Assembly (NCBI RefSeq): GCF_009299835.1
Contig: NZ_VKCZ01000001.1
Coordinates: forward strand, 372,001 to 436,000
DNA from: Microlunatus speluncae
GTDB lineage: Bacteria; Actinomycetota; Actinomycetes; Propionibacteriales; Propionibacteriaceae
Direction of reading: 5' to 3'
DNA length: 64,000 bases
Shown: positions 41,881-52,030 of the stretch, in pieces
Numbering within the stretch: the stretch's first letter is position 1
Layout: each line of letters begins with the position of its first letter
Program-made: the position numbers and the translations under genes
Notes under the pieces: generated by a model
Seen by the model: only the letters and a program-made list of their open reading frames with translations
What the model was told of the DNA's origin: nothing
Database searches by the model: none

Positions 41881-43433
41881 TCGTCAGCCGCCGCACCCTG
41901 CTGATCGGAGCCGCCGGCGGGCTCGGTGCCGGACTCGTCGGCTGTGCCGGCACGGCCGGTTCGCCGGAGCAGACCGCCCGGTTGCTGCCCAGCGCGGCGC
42001 CGCTGCCCGATCGGTTCACCCGGCCGTTCCAGGCACCGCCGGTCAAGCCGCCGGCGTCCACCTCGGGCGGCACGACGCGCTACGAGATCACCCAGCGAAC
42101 GGCGCGGCTGGAGATCCTGCCCGGGCTGAGCACCGAGATCATGGGGTACGACGGGCTGCTGCCCGGCCCGACGATCCGGGCCCGGCGCGGTGAGAGGGTC
42201 GTCGTCCGGCACACCAACGCGCTGACCGTACCGACGGTGACCCATCTGCACGGCGGACACACCCCCAGCGCCAGCGACGGCTACCCGATCGACCTGGTGC
42301 TGCCGCAGGGCGGGATCGTCGGCCCGGGCCACGTCGATCACGGCGGAGCCACCGCCGACATCTCCCGGGGCTCGCGGGACTACGAGTATCCGCATGATCA
42401 ACGGGCGGCGACGCTGTGGTACCACGATCACCGGATGGACTTCACCGGCGCCCAGGTCTGGCGGGGGCTGGCCGGTCTGCACCTGATCACCGACGACGAG
42501 GAGGAGCAGTTGCCGCTGCCCACCGGTGATCGTGATCTGCCCCTGATGATCATGGACCGGTCGTTCGCCGCCGACGGGTCGCTGAGCTATCCGTCGCTGG
42601 ATCCCAACCTGGCCCGGATCGGCGGCGTGATCGGGGAGTACGCGGCCGGCGTGCTCGGTGATGTGATGCTGGTGAACGGTGTCCCGTGGCCCGAGCTCGA
42701 GGTGGACGCGGTGCGATATCGGTTCCGGATCGTCAACGCCTGCAACGCCCGCCGGATCCGGCTGGAGCTGGATCCGCCGCCGCCGAGCGGCGACTCGTTC
42801 GTCCAGATCGGCAGCGACGGCGGCCTGCTGGAGCGGCCGGTCGGCCATTCCGCCCTCGTCGCCGCGCCGGCCGAGCGGTTCGACGTGGTGATCGACTTCT
42901 CCGGCTATCCGGTCGGCACCGAGGTCACCATGATCAACCCGCTCGGCTCGGGCAGCACCGCCACCGTGATGCGGTTCCGGGTGGCGCGCCGGTCCACCGA
43001 CGACAGCGCGATCCCGGAGCGGCTGAGCACGATCGAGCCGTTGCGCCCGGCCCCGGACGCGCCGGTCCGGGAGTGGAAGTTCCTGCGCGGCCCGAGCGAC
43101 GGCCGCAATCACTGGCAGATCAACGGCCAGGACTTCGACCCGGCCCGGATGGATGCCGCGCCGCGGCTCGGCGAGGTCGAGGTGTGGCGGTTCTACTCCG
43201 ACCTGCATCATCCGGTCCATCTGCATCTGGACCCGTTCCAGGTCCTCACCCGCCAGGGCCGCGGTCCGGGCGACTACGACGGGGGCTGGAAGGACACGAT
43301 CGACCTGCGGCCCTGGGAGACGGTCGAGGTCGCGGTCCGGTTCACCGACCACGTCGGCCGGTACGTGTTGCACTGCCACAATCTGGAGCACGAGGACATG
43401 ATGATGATGGCGGCCTTCGAAACGGTCCACTGA
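41877..43433 (+). CDS. Tat-exported multicopper oxidase (putative lipoprotein)
   Basis: A 518-residue oxidase with four copper-motif regions: HLHGGH, WYHDHRM, HHPVHLHLDP and HCHNLEHEDMMMM. The last two hold the type 1/type 3 ligands, with the HCH type 1/3 motif and Met cluster. The N-terminus SRRTLLIGAAGGLGAGLVGCAG has twin Arg and a lipobox (LVGC), so it is probably folded, exported by Tat and lipidated. It resembles CotA/bilirubin oxidase and CueO-type enzymes oxidising phenols, Mn or Cu(I). It overlaps the upstream membrane gene by ATGA. Copper or redox control is inferred from the upstream motifs. Confidence 0.88.
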   Translation: MIVSRRTLLIGAAGGLGAGLVGCAGTAGSPEQTARLLPSAAPLPDRFTRPFQAPPVKPPASTSGGTTRYEITQRTARLEILPGLSTEIMGYDGLLPGPTIRARRGERVVVRHTNALTVPTVTHLHGGHTPSASDGYPIDLVLPQGGIVGPGHVDHGGATADISRGSRDYEYPHDQRAATLWYHDHRMDFTGAQVWRGLAGLHLITDDEEEQLPLPTGDRDLPLMIMDRSFAADGSLSYPSLDPNLARIGGVIGEYAAGVLGDVMLVNGVPWPELEVDAVRYRFRIVNACNARRIRLELDPPPPSGDSFVQIGSDGGLLERPVGHSALVAAPAERFDVVIDFSGYPVGTEVTMINPLGSGSTATVMRFRVARRSTDDSAIPERLSTIEPLRPAPDAPVREWKFLRGPSDGRNHWQINGQDFDPARMDAAPRLGEVEVWRFYSDLHHPVHLHLDPFQVLTRQGRGPGDYDGGWKDTIDLRPWETVEVAVRFTDHVGRYVLHCHNLEHEDMMMMAAFETVH

Positions 43434-43526
43434 CACCGGGACGGATAACGAGTAGGGGTCTTCGCCGGTCCGCGCGGCGATCTTTGGTTACCCTCTGCAT
43501 AAGCCCGAGCAGATGAGGTGGAAAGA

Positions 43527-45338
<1,812 letters not shown>

Positions 45339-45360
45339 CCCGGCACCGATGGATGGGGTG

Positions 45361-45394
45361 ACCCCGGTGCCGGTGATCTTGCCGGCACCGGGGT
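45361..45394. terminator. 13-bp perfect hairpin after the acyl-CoA synthetase
   Basis: ACCCCGGTGCCGG (45361-45373) and CCGGCACCGGGGT (45382-45394) pair perfectly around TGATCTTG. The hairpin lies 22 bp after the acyl-CoA synthetase stop and overlaps the GTG start of the SET-type ORF. No T-run follows, so it may work as an attenuator or terminator. Confidence 0.65.
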
Positions 45395-45986
45395 GTATGC
45401 CGCGCGGGATTTCGCCGCCGGCGAGACGGTGATGAGCTTCCGACTGCGCCCGATCGACGAGCGCGAGTATCGGGAACTGCCGGCCGGGGAGGACCTGTTC
45501 GTCCACAGCTACGGCGGCCACCGGTATCTCTATCCGGAGCCGGCCAGGTTCGTGAACCACGCCGACGACCCGTCCTGTGCCCAGGACTTCGACCGGCAGC
45601 GGCACCTCGCGCTGCGGCCCATCGCCGCCGGCGAGCCGATCACGATCGACGCCCGGCTGGAGACCGCGCGCGAGCTCGACACGTACCTGGAGGCCTTCCG
45701 ACGGGCCGCGGCCGACCGTTCCGCGACCTCGCTGCTGGCCCTGGTCGACAGCGACGCGACCCTCTGGCGAGCCGGCCGGCCGCACCGCGGCCGGGAGTCG
45801 ATCGTCGAGGCCCTGCTGGCGGGAGAACCGCTGCAGCCGACCGCCCTCGACTGGCAGGTCGGCACCGGACGCTGGGAAGCCCTCTGCTCCGCCGCGATCG
45901 AAACGCCGACCGGCCCCGGCCACCTCACCCTGCTGCTCAAGATCATCGCCGGCAACTGGCAACTCCGCTACCTCCACCACGACTGA
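45393..45986 (+). CDS. SET domain / SnoaL-like fusion protein
   Basis: About 197 residues from GTG 45393. The N-terminal half resembles a SET methyltransferase: YAARDFAAGETVMSF, RFVNHADDPSC (compare R-F-x-N-H-x-x-x-P-N/C) and IAAGEPITIDA. The catalytic Tyr of the usual Y-D-Y end motif is not seen, so activity is doubtful. The C-terminal half (about 100 residues) resembles an NTF2/SnoaL-like fold (LLALVDSDATLWRAGRPHRGRESIVEALLAG). The conserved GTG preceding VYAARD lies upstream of this start, in the hairpin, and the frame stays open back to the synthetase stop. The true start may therefore be non-canonical, or the ORF may be reached by readthrough. Confidence 0.6.
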   Translation: MYAARDFAAGETVMSFRLRPIDEREYRELPAGEDLFVHSYGGHRYLYPEPARFVNHADDPSCAQDFDRQRHLALRPIAAGEPITIDARLETARELDTYLEAFRRAAADRSATSLLALVDSDATLWRAGRPHRGRESIVEALLAGEPLQPTALDWQVGTGRWEALCSAAIETPTGPGHLTLLLKIIAGNWQLRYLHHD

Positions 45987-45992
45987 CCCCAA

Positions 45993-46052
45993 CCCCCGAG
46001 TTGTCAGACTCTCACCACACCCTGGCGTGGTGAGAGTCTGACAACTCGGGGG
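45993..46052. repeat. Intergenic palindrome, GAGTTGTCAGA family, copy 2 (variant inner stem)
   Basis: A perfect 26-bp inverted repeat (arms 45993-46018 and 46027-46052) around ACCCTGGC. It shares the outer CCGAGTTGTCAGA with the copies at 5749 and 63160. The inner stem is CTCTCACCAC here instead of AACTGAGTTG, on both arms. It is placed between the convergent SET-type gene (45986) and MDMPI-type gene (46055). Confidence 0.85.
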
Positions 46053-46054
46053 GT

Positions 46055-46894
46055 TCAGCGGATGATGGAGAGGATGTGGGTGGCGGCGGTGGCCAGCGGC
46101 TCGTCACCGGTGACGGTGATCAACTCGCGGGCCTGGTCGGGCTCGAGCATCCGGACGCAGAGTCGCCACCAGGTGTCCGGGTCGGTGTCGATCACCGCGG
46201 CTCCCGTCAGGGCGGGGTCGGCCGGGGTGTCGTCCGGGTCCCAGCCGGCGGGCGTACGGCGCCAGGTCCAGCTGCCGAGCTCGCCGACCCGGACCGTCAC
46301 GGCGGCGCCCTCGGCCACGGGCCCGGCGTGCTGCCGCAGGGTGAGCGGCATGGCGTGCAGGAAGGTGTCGATCACCGCGTGCAGGGCCTCGGCGTCCTCG
46401 AGCCCGGGCCGGCCGACGGCGTCGCGGATCTGCTGCTGGTGCACCCAGTCCTCGGTGAAGTCGCGCGCGCAGTCGAGCCAGACCGGCGCCGGGTCCGGCC
46501 CGGCCCAGCTGACCGGCTCGCCCAGGGCGGCCAGGTCGCAGGCCTGCCAGTAGGCGTGGACCAGGTCCGAGGTGGTGCCGAGCAGGTCCCGCAGCACCGC
46601 CGGGCTGACCGCGGCGACGGCCCGGACCCACTCGTCGTTGATGCGGGCCAGGAAGACCGGCAGCGTCTCGCCGGCGGCCGGACCGGGGCCGTCATGATCA
46701 TCACGGGACCGGGACAACCGGCTGACGTCATCGCCGAGCAGATGGGCGACGAGATCGCGGACCAGCCACGGCGCTGCGACGGTCGGCGCCTGCCAGTCGG
46801 CGGGGGACAGGTCCGCGAGCAACTCCAGCAGCGCGGCCCGGGTCCGCCGGAACAGCGGCCGGGCATCGAGTCGCACCCCGACATCGGCGTCCAT
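46055..46894 (-). CDS. Mycothiol-dependent maleylpyruvate isomerase / DinB-like protein
   Basis: A 279-residue protein. The N-terminal four-helix bundle (about residues 10-170) resembles the MDMPI-N domain. Its putative metal ligands are His in VRDLVAHLLGDD and Glu/His in ARDFTEDWVHQQQIRDA. The C-terminal part (WTWRRTPAGWDPDD) is the MDMPI-C-like domain. The family includes mycothiol-dependent isomerases and S-transferases; the substrate is unknown. ATG 46894 follows GAGGAGATCG. It lies 23 bp downstream of the LacI gene on the same strand, so it may be read from that promoter. Confidence 0.75.
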   Translation of the reverse strand: MDADVGVRLDARPLFRRTRAALLELLADLSPADWQAPTVAAPWLVRDLVAHLLGDDVSRLSRSRDDHDGPGPAAGETLPVFLARINDEWVRAVAAVSPAVLRDLLGTTSDLVHAYWQACDLAALGEPVSWAGPDPAPVWLDCARDFTEDWVHQQQIRDAVGRPGLEDAEALHAVIDTFLHAMPLTLRQHAGPVAEGAAVTVRVGELGSWTWRRTPAGWDPDDTPADPALTGAAVIDTDPDTWWRLCVRMLEPDQARELITVTGDEPLATAATHILSIIR

Positions 46895-46917
46895 GGCGAT
46901 CTCCTCGAGGGGCCGGG

Positions 46918-47976
46918 TCAGCGGCGTTGGCTGGATTCGCGGACGACCAGCTCCGGCGGGAAGACGATCTGCTGCCGTTCGAACGTACGGCCCGCCGCCA
47001 GCGCCTCGGTCTCGGCCAGCAGCAGCTCGACGGCCGTCTTGCCGATCAACGCCGACGGCTGCCGGATCGAGGTGAGCGGCACCACCGTCGAGCCGGCGAA
47101 GTCGATGTCGTCGTAGCCGACCAACGCGACGTCCTTCGGTACGGCCAGCGGCCCGAGCAGCGCGAACGCCTGCAGCACCCCGACGGCGATCAGGTCGTTG
47201 GCGGCGAACACGCCGGTCGGCCGGTCTGCCGGATCGCGCTCGACGATCTCCTGCCCGGCGTCCCGGCCGGCCCGTACCGTCAACTCCGGTTGGGACAGCA
47301 CCTCGAGCTGAACCCCGCGGTGCTCCGCCGCCGCCTTGGTCGCCCCCTGCAGCCGGTCGGCGACCTGGAGGATGTTCAACGGGCCGCCGACGAACGCGAT
47401 CCGCCGGCAGCCCTGCTCGATCAGATGTTGCACGGCCAGGTAACCGCCGCCGACGTCGTCGACCGAGACCGAGGAGAAGTGCCGGCCCAATGACAGCCGG
47501 TCCACCAGCACCGTCGGCATCCCGCGATCGCGCAGCCGGCCCAGCCGCTCGTCGACGTCGCCGACAGGGGAGATCAGCACGCCCTGCACCCGCTGTTGCT
47601 CGAACAGGTCGATGAACGCGGACTCCCGGTCGGTCCGCTGATCACTGCTGCCGAGCAGCACCGACAGCGACGCCTCGGCTGCGCGGTCGCCGGCACCGCG
47701 GGCGACGTCGGTGAAGAACGGGTTTCCGACGTCGAGGACGATCAGCCCGATGGTGCGGCTCTTGCCGGCCCGGAGCTGCCGGGCGGCGTCGTTCCGGACG
47801 AACCCGAGGTCCTCGATCGCCTGCAACACCCGTTCTCGGGTCGCCTCAGCGACCTTGTCGGGACGATTCAACACGTTGGACACGGTGCCCAGCGCCACCC
47901 CGGCCCGTTCCGCGACGTCGCGGATGCTCACCTGCGGCTTAGGGCCACGCCGCCCCGCACGATCCTCACCTGGCAT
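46918..47976 (-). CDS. LacI family regulator of the rhamnose locus
   Basis: A 352-residue repressor. The N-terminal helix-turn-helix VSIRDVAERAGVALGTVSNVLNRPDKVAEATRERV and hinge are followed by a periplasmic-binding-protein-like domain (RTIGLIVLDVGNPFFTDVARG; TGVFAANDLIAVGVLQAF; VALVGYDDIDFAG). It is divergent from the alpha-L-rhamnosidase gene. A LacI-type operator (TGAA-ACGA-TTCA, 48117-48128) overlaps the rhamnosidase transcription start region, so it probably represses the rha genes until rhamnose or a derivative binds. ATG 47976 has TAGGTT 6 nt upstream (leaderless). Confidence 0.88.
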   Translation of the reverse strand: MPGEDRAGRRGPKPQVSIRDVAERAGVALGTVSNVLNRPDKVAEATRERVLQAIEDLGFVRNDAARQLRAGKSRTIGLIVLDVGNPFFTDVARGAGDRAAEASLSVLLGSSDQRTDRESAFIDLFEQQRVQGVLISPVGDVDERLGRLRDRGMPTVLVDRLSLGRHFSSVSVDDVGGGYLAVQHLIEQGCRRIAFVGGPLNILQVADRLQGATKAAAEHRGVQLEVLSQPELTVRAGRDAGQEIVERDPADRPTGVFAANDLIAVGVLQAFALLGPLAVPKDVALVGYDDIDFAGSTVVPLTSIRQPSALIGKTAVELLLAETEALAAGRTFERQQIVFPPELVVRESSQRR

Positions 47977-48079
47977 GCGAGCAACCTAGTGTCCATGGGA
48001 GAACCCCGCCACCCACCGACTTGAACCGGCTCTCCTCGGACCAGATAGCGCCCAGCCGCTACAAGTCGGCGAGAGTGTG

Positions 48080-48128
48080 TTGACAGGGGTGTCACACGGC
48101 GAATAGATTCTGTGTCTGAAACGATTCA
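48080..48128 (+). promoter_or_regulatory. Sigma70-type promoter and LacI-type operator of the rha genes
   Basis: TTGACA (48080-48085) and TAGATT (48104-48109) are separated by 18 bp. The inverted repeat TGAA-ACGA-TTCA (48117-48128), with a central CG typical of LacI-family operators, follows 7 bp after the -10. Binding there would block initiation. Confidence 0.72.
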
Positions 48129-48168
48129 AGCCCGCGCGTCCCACCCCACAATGACGAAGGATGGCTCC

Positions 48169-50757
48169 ATGACGGTGACGGCTCCGACGGAACTCCGGAT
48201 CTCCCGGGTGCTGCTGGAACACAACGACGACTCGAGCACCCTCGGTACGCCGACGCCGCGGCTGACCTGGTCGATCGAGACCGACGATCCGGACTGGCGC
48301 CAGCAGGCGTACGAGATCGGCTACACCCCGGCAGGCGGTGCGGAGCAGCGGATCCGGGTCGAGTCGGCCGAGCAGGTGCTGGTCGCCTGGCCGCACCCGC
48401 CGCTGAACTCTCGGGCCCACGGCTCGGTGACCGTCCGCGCGTTCGGAGCCGACGGGGCGGTGGCGGAGAGCGAGCCGGTGGCGATCGGGGTCGGGCTGCT
48501 GGAGCCGGGTGACTGGCAGGCGCGCTTCATCGCCGCCGCCGGGCACGGACTGGACGATCCGGCACCGATCCTGTTCAGCACGGCCGACGTCGCCGGCGAG
48601 GTCGTCTCGGCCCGGCTCTACGTGACCGCGCTCGGTTGGTATCGGTTTTCGATCAACGGCCGCCGGGTCGGCGACGAGGAACTGGCGCCGGGCTGGACGT
48701 CCTACAGCAACCGGCTGCGCTACCAGAGCTTCGACGTCACCGGGCTGCTGACCGGTGGCGAGAACCGGCTGCAGGCGGTGCTCGGCAACGGCTGGTATCG
48801 CGGCCAGATGACCTGGGACCTGCATCGTGATCACTACGGCGACCGGCTCGCCCTGCTGGCTCAGCTGGAGATCACCAAGGCCGACGGCTCGACCCAGGTG
48901 ATCAAGACCGACGAGTCCTGGCAGTCGGCCGCCAGCGGGATCCTCGCCGACGACTTCTACGACGGCCAGCGGACCGACCTGCGGATCTCGCTCGATCCCG
49001 GGGGCAAGGAGGCCGGTGGCGTCGCACTCGTCGAGCGTGACCTGTCCACCCTGATCGCCCCGTACGGACCGCCGATCCGGATCGTGGAAACCCTGCCGGC
49101 GTTGGAGATCATCACCTCCCCGTCGGGCAAGACGATCATCGACTTCGGCCAGAACCTGGTCGGCTGGGTCCGGCTGAAGACCCGCGGCGCGGCCGGGGCG
49201 GAGGTGATCATCCGGCACGCGGAGGTGTTGGAGCACGGCGAGCTCGGGGTGCGGCCGCTGCGCAAGGCCAAGGCGACCGACGGCTATCTACTCACCGGAG
49301 GCGACGACGTCTGCGAGCCGATCTTCACCTTCCACGGCTTCCGCTACGCCGAGGTGACCGGCGTCGATGATCTCCAGCTGAGCCAGCTCGAGGGGGTCGC
49401 GATCAGTTCTGACCTGCGCCGCACCGGCACCTGGGCCAGCTCTCATGATCAGCTCAACCAGCTGCACGAGAACGTGGTCTGGGGGATGCGCGGCAACTTC
49501 CTCGACGTGCCGACCGACTGCCCGCAGCGCGACGAGCGGCTGGGCTGGACCGGTGACATCCAGGTGTTCTCGCCGACCGCGAGTTTCCTCTTCCACACCG
49601 GGGGATTCCTGTCCAACTGGCTGGCCGACCTCGCCGCCGATCAACTGCCGGACGGTTCGGTGCCGAGCGTCATTCCCGACGTGCTGAGCGGCGGCCACAA
49701 CGGCTCGGCCGCGGCGGCCTGGGGCGACGCGGCGACCGTGGTGCCGACGGTGCTGTGGCAGCGGTTCGCCGACCGGGAGCTGGTGGCCCGGCAGTTCGCC
49801 AGCATGAAGGCCTGGGTGGACAAGTTGATCAGCCTGGCGACCGACAACGGTCTCTGGCTCGGCGGCTTCCAGTACGGCGACTGGCTGGATCCGACCGCGC
49901 CACCGGAGAACGCGTTCAAGGCGCAGGTCGACCCGGACGTGGTCGCCACGGCGCATCTGATCACGTCGGCGAAACGGGTCGCCGACGCGGCCGAGCTGCT
50001 CGGCCGGGACGACGAGGCCAAGCACTACCGCGAGGTGTCGGAGCGCAGCCTGGCGGCGTTCAACGCCGAGTTCGTCACCGGCTCCGGCCGGGTGCTCGGT
50101 GACTGTCAGACTGCGTACGCGATGGCGCTGGTCTGGTCGCTGCTGCCGGACGACGAGCGCCGGGTGAACGCCGGGAAGCGGCTGGCCGAGCTGGTCGAGA
50201 AGGCCGAGTTCAAGGTGAGCACCGGCTTCGTCGGCACGCCGTTGATCTTGGACGCACTGGAGCTGGCCGGCCGGCCCGACCTGGCCTGGAAGATGATCAC
50301 CGAGACCGGGAATCCGTCCTGGCTCTATCCGGTCAGCATGGGCGCGACGACAATCTGGGAACGCTGGGACTCGATGCTGCCGGACGGCACGATCAACCCG
50401 GGCCAGATGACCTCGTTCAACCACTACGCGTTCGGCTCGGTGGCGGACTGGATGCATCGCCGACTGGCCGGGCTGGCACCGGCCGAGCCGGGTTATCGTC
50501 GGGTGACGATCGCGCCGCTGGTGGTGGACGGGCTGGACTGGTGTGAGGCGAGCTACGACAGTGCGTACGGGCCGATCTCGGTGCGCTGGGAGCGGTCCGG
50601 GGCGGAGGTCATCGTCCGGGCCACGGTGCCGCCGGGCGTGACGGCCGACGTCCGGTTGCCCGGTGACGAGGCCGGGACCGAGGCGGTGGCCGTCGGTCAC
50701 GGTGATCATGAATGGCGGCGCACCGTTGAGCAGAGAGAAGGGAAAGCTGATGCGTAA
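48169..50757 (+). CDS. Alpha-L-rhamnosidase (GH78)
   Basis: An 862-residue glycosidase releasing L-rhamnose from plant and bacterial rhamnosides. It has an N-terminal fibronectin/Bac_rhamnosid_N-like part (LGWYRFSINGRRVGDEELAPGWTSY). The (alpha/alpha)6 barrel motif DVPTDCPQRDERLGWTGD (near residue 450) contains the conserved acids used in catalysis. Further barrel motifs are PVSMGATTIWERWDS and TSFNHYAFGSVADWMH. A beta-sandwich C-terminal domain follows (YDSAYGPISVRWERSG). There is no signal peptide, so it is probably intracellular. ATG 48169 has GAAGGA 7-8 nt upstream. Its 3' end overlaps rhaI by 8 bp. Confidence 0.92.
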   Translation: MTVTAPTELRISRVLLEHNDDSSTLGTPTPRLTWSIETDDPDWRQQAYEIGYTPAGGAEQRIRVESAEQVLVAWPHPPLNSRAHGSVTVRAFGADGAVAESEPVAIGVGLLEPGDWQARFIAAAGHGLDDPAPILFSTADVAGEVVSARLYVTALGWYRFSINGRRVGDEELAPGWTSYSNRLRYQSFDVTGLLTGGENRLQAVLGNGWYRGQMTWDLHRDHYGDRLALLAQLEITKADGSTQVIKTDESWQSAASGILADDFYDGQRTDLRISLDPGGKEAGGVALVERDLSTLIAPYGPPIRIVETLPALEIITSPSGKTIIDFGQNLVGWVRLKTRGAAGAEVIIRHAEVLEHGELGVRPLRKAKATDGYLLTGGDDVCEPIFTFHGFRYAEVTGVDDLQLSQLEGVAISSDLRRTGTWASSHDQLNQLHENVVWGMRGNFLDVPTDCPQRDERLGWTGDIQVFSPTASFLFHTGGFLSNWLADLAADQLPDGSVPSVIPDVLSGGHNGSAAAAWGDAATVVPTVLWQRFADRELVARQFASMKAWVDKLISLATDNGLWLGGFQYGDWLDPTAPPENAFKAQVDPDVVATAHLITSAKRVADAAELLGRDDEAKHYREVSERSLAAFNAEFVTGSGRVLGDCQTAYAMALVWSLLPDDERRVNAGKRLAELVEKAEFKVSTGFVGTPLILDALELAGRPDLAWKMITETGNPSWLYPVSMGATTIWERWDSMLPDGTINPGQMTSFNHYAFGSVADWMHRRLAGLAPAEPGYRRVTIAPLVVDGLDWCEASYDSAYGPISVRWERSGAEVIVRATVPPGVTADVRLPGDEAGTEAVAVGHGDHEWRRTVEQREGKADA

Positions 50758-51916
50758 CTTTGCGGACATCACCGCATCACTGGCCGATCAGGCGATCGAG
50801 CTCCCGTCCTGGGCGTTCGGCAACTCGGGCACCCGGTTTCGGGTGTTCGGGCAGCCCGGGGTGCCGCGGACGCCGGAGGAGAAGATCGCCGACGCCGCCA
50901 AGGTGCACGAATACACCGGGCTGGCGCCGACGGTCGCGCTGCACATCCCGTGGGACAAGGTCGACGACTACGGGAAGCTGGCCGCCTACGCCGGTGATCA
51001 TGGAGTCGCGTTGGGCACGATCAACTCCAACACGTTTCAGGATGACGACTACAAGTTCGGCAGCCTGACCCACGTCGATCCCCGGGTGCGCCAAAAGGCG
51101 ATCGCGCACATGCACGAGTGCATCGAGATCATGACCGCCACCGGCTCCCGGGACCTGAAGATCTGGCTCGCGGACGGCACCAACTATCCCGGCCAGGGTG
51201 ATCTTCGCGGCCGGCAGGACAGGTTGGCCGAGTCGCTGGCCGAGGTCTATGCCCAGCTCGGTGATGATCAACGACTGGTGCTGGAATACAAGTTCTTCGA
51301 GCCGGCGTTCTATGCCACCGACGTGCCGGACTGGGGCACCTCCTATGCGCACTGCGTCGCGCTGGGGGAGAAGGCCTTCGTCTGCCTGGACACCGGGCAT
51401 CACGCGCCGGGCACCAACATCGAGTTCATCGTCGCCCAGCTGCTCCGGCTCGGCCGGCTCGGCTCGTTCGACTTCAACTCGCGGTTCTACGCCGACGACG
51501 ACCTGATCGTCGGCGCGGCCGACCCGTTCCAACTGTTCCGGATCCTGTACGAGGTCGTTCGCGGCGGCGGCTACGGTCAGGCCAGCGGGGTGGCCTTCAT
51601 GCTCGACCAGTGCCACAACGTCGAGGCCAAGATCCCCGGCCAGATCCGCTCCGTGCTGAATGTGCAGGAGATGACCGCCCGGGCCCTGCTGGTCGACAGC
51701 GACGAACTGCTGGCGGCCGAGCAGGCCGGCGACGTCCTCGGCGCGAACCAGCTCATGATGGACGCGTTCTACACCGACGTCCGGCCCGACCTGGCCGAAT
51801 GGCGCAGCGGCCGCGGCCTGCCCGCCGACCCGATGAAGGAATTCCTGGCCAGCGGCTACCTTGATCAGATCGCCGTCGACCGTGTCGGCGGCGACCAGGC
51901 CGGCTGGGGCGCCTGA
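50750..51916 (+). CDS. rhaI: L-rhamnose isomerase
   Basis: A 388-residue TIM-barrel isomerase converting L-rhamnose to L-rhamnulose. It matches the RhaI type (Pseudomonas stutzeri-like), not RhaA. Metal and substrate residues are visible in LVLEYKFFEPAFYATDVPDWG (Glu), VCLDTGHHAPGTNIE (Asp/His), SFDFNSRFYADDDLIVG (Asp) and GVAFMLDQCHNVEAK. ATG 50750 is inside the last codons of the rhamnosidase gene, and GAGAAGGGAAAG upstream provides the ribosome binding site. Translational coupling is likely. Confidence 0.93.
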   Translation: MRNFADITASLADQAIELPSWAFGNSGTRFRVFGQPGVPRTPEEKIADAAKVHEYTGLAPTVALHIPWDKVDDYGKLAAYAGDHGVALGTINSNTFQDDDYKFGSLTHVDPRVRQKAIAHMHECIEIMTATGSRDLKIWLADGTNYPGQGDLRGRQDRLAESLAEVYAQLGDDQRLVLEYKFFEPAFYATDVPDWGTSYAHCVALGEKAFVCLDTGHHAPGTNIEFIVAQLLRLGRLGSFDFNSRFYADDDLIVGAADPFQLFRILYEVVRGGGYGQASGVAFMLDQCHNVEAKIPGQIRSVLNVQEMTARALLVDSDELLAAEQAGDVLGANQLMMDAFYTDVRPDLAEWRSGRGLPADPMKEFLASGYLDQIAVDRVGGDQAGWGA

Positions 51917-51929
51917 TTCCGTACGCGCG

Positions 51930-51998
51930 CTGAGCCTGTCGAAGCGCTGGCATCAGGCTTGCCCCCTTCGACAGGCTTCGACAGGCTCAGGGAACGAA
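51930..51998. repeat. Hairpin with CCTGAGCCTGTCGAAGC repeats inside the rha operon
   Basis: CTGAGCCTGTCGAAGC (51930-51945) and GCTTCGACAGGCTCAG (51975-51990) are a perfect 16-bp inverted repeat with a 29-nt loop. A third half copy (CTTCGACAGG) lies inside. GGAACGAAC follows. It lies in the 114-bp gap between rhaI and rhaEW, so it will be on the mRNA and may affect stability or downstream expression. The sequence belongs to the dispersed TTCGTTCCCTGAGCCTGTCG family of this window. Confidence 0.75.
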
Positions 51999-52030
51999 CA
52001 GAACCTTCGACACCGAGGAAGTAGTAGGAC

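Noticed and set aside
48112..48168. GTG 48112 as the rhamnosidase start
   Set aside because: It lies only a few bases after the -10 box and inside the predicted LacI operator, while ATG 48169 has a good ribosome binding site.
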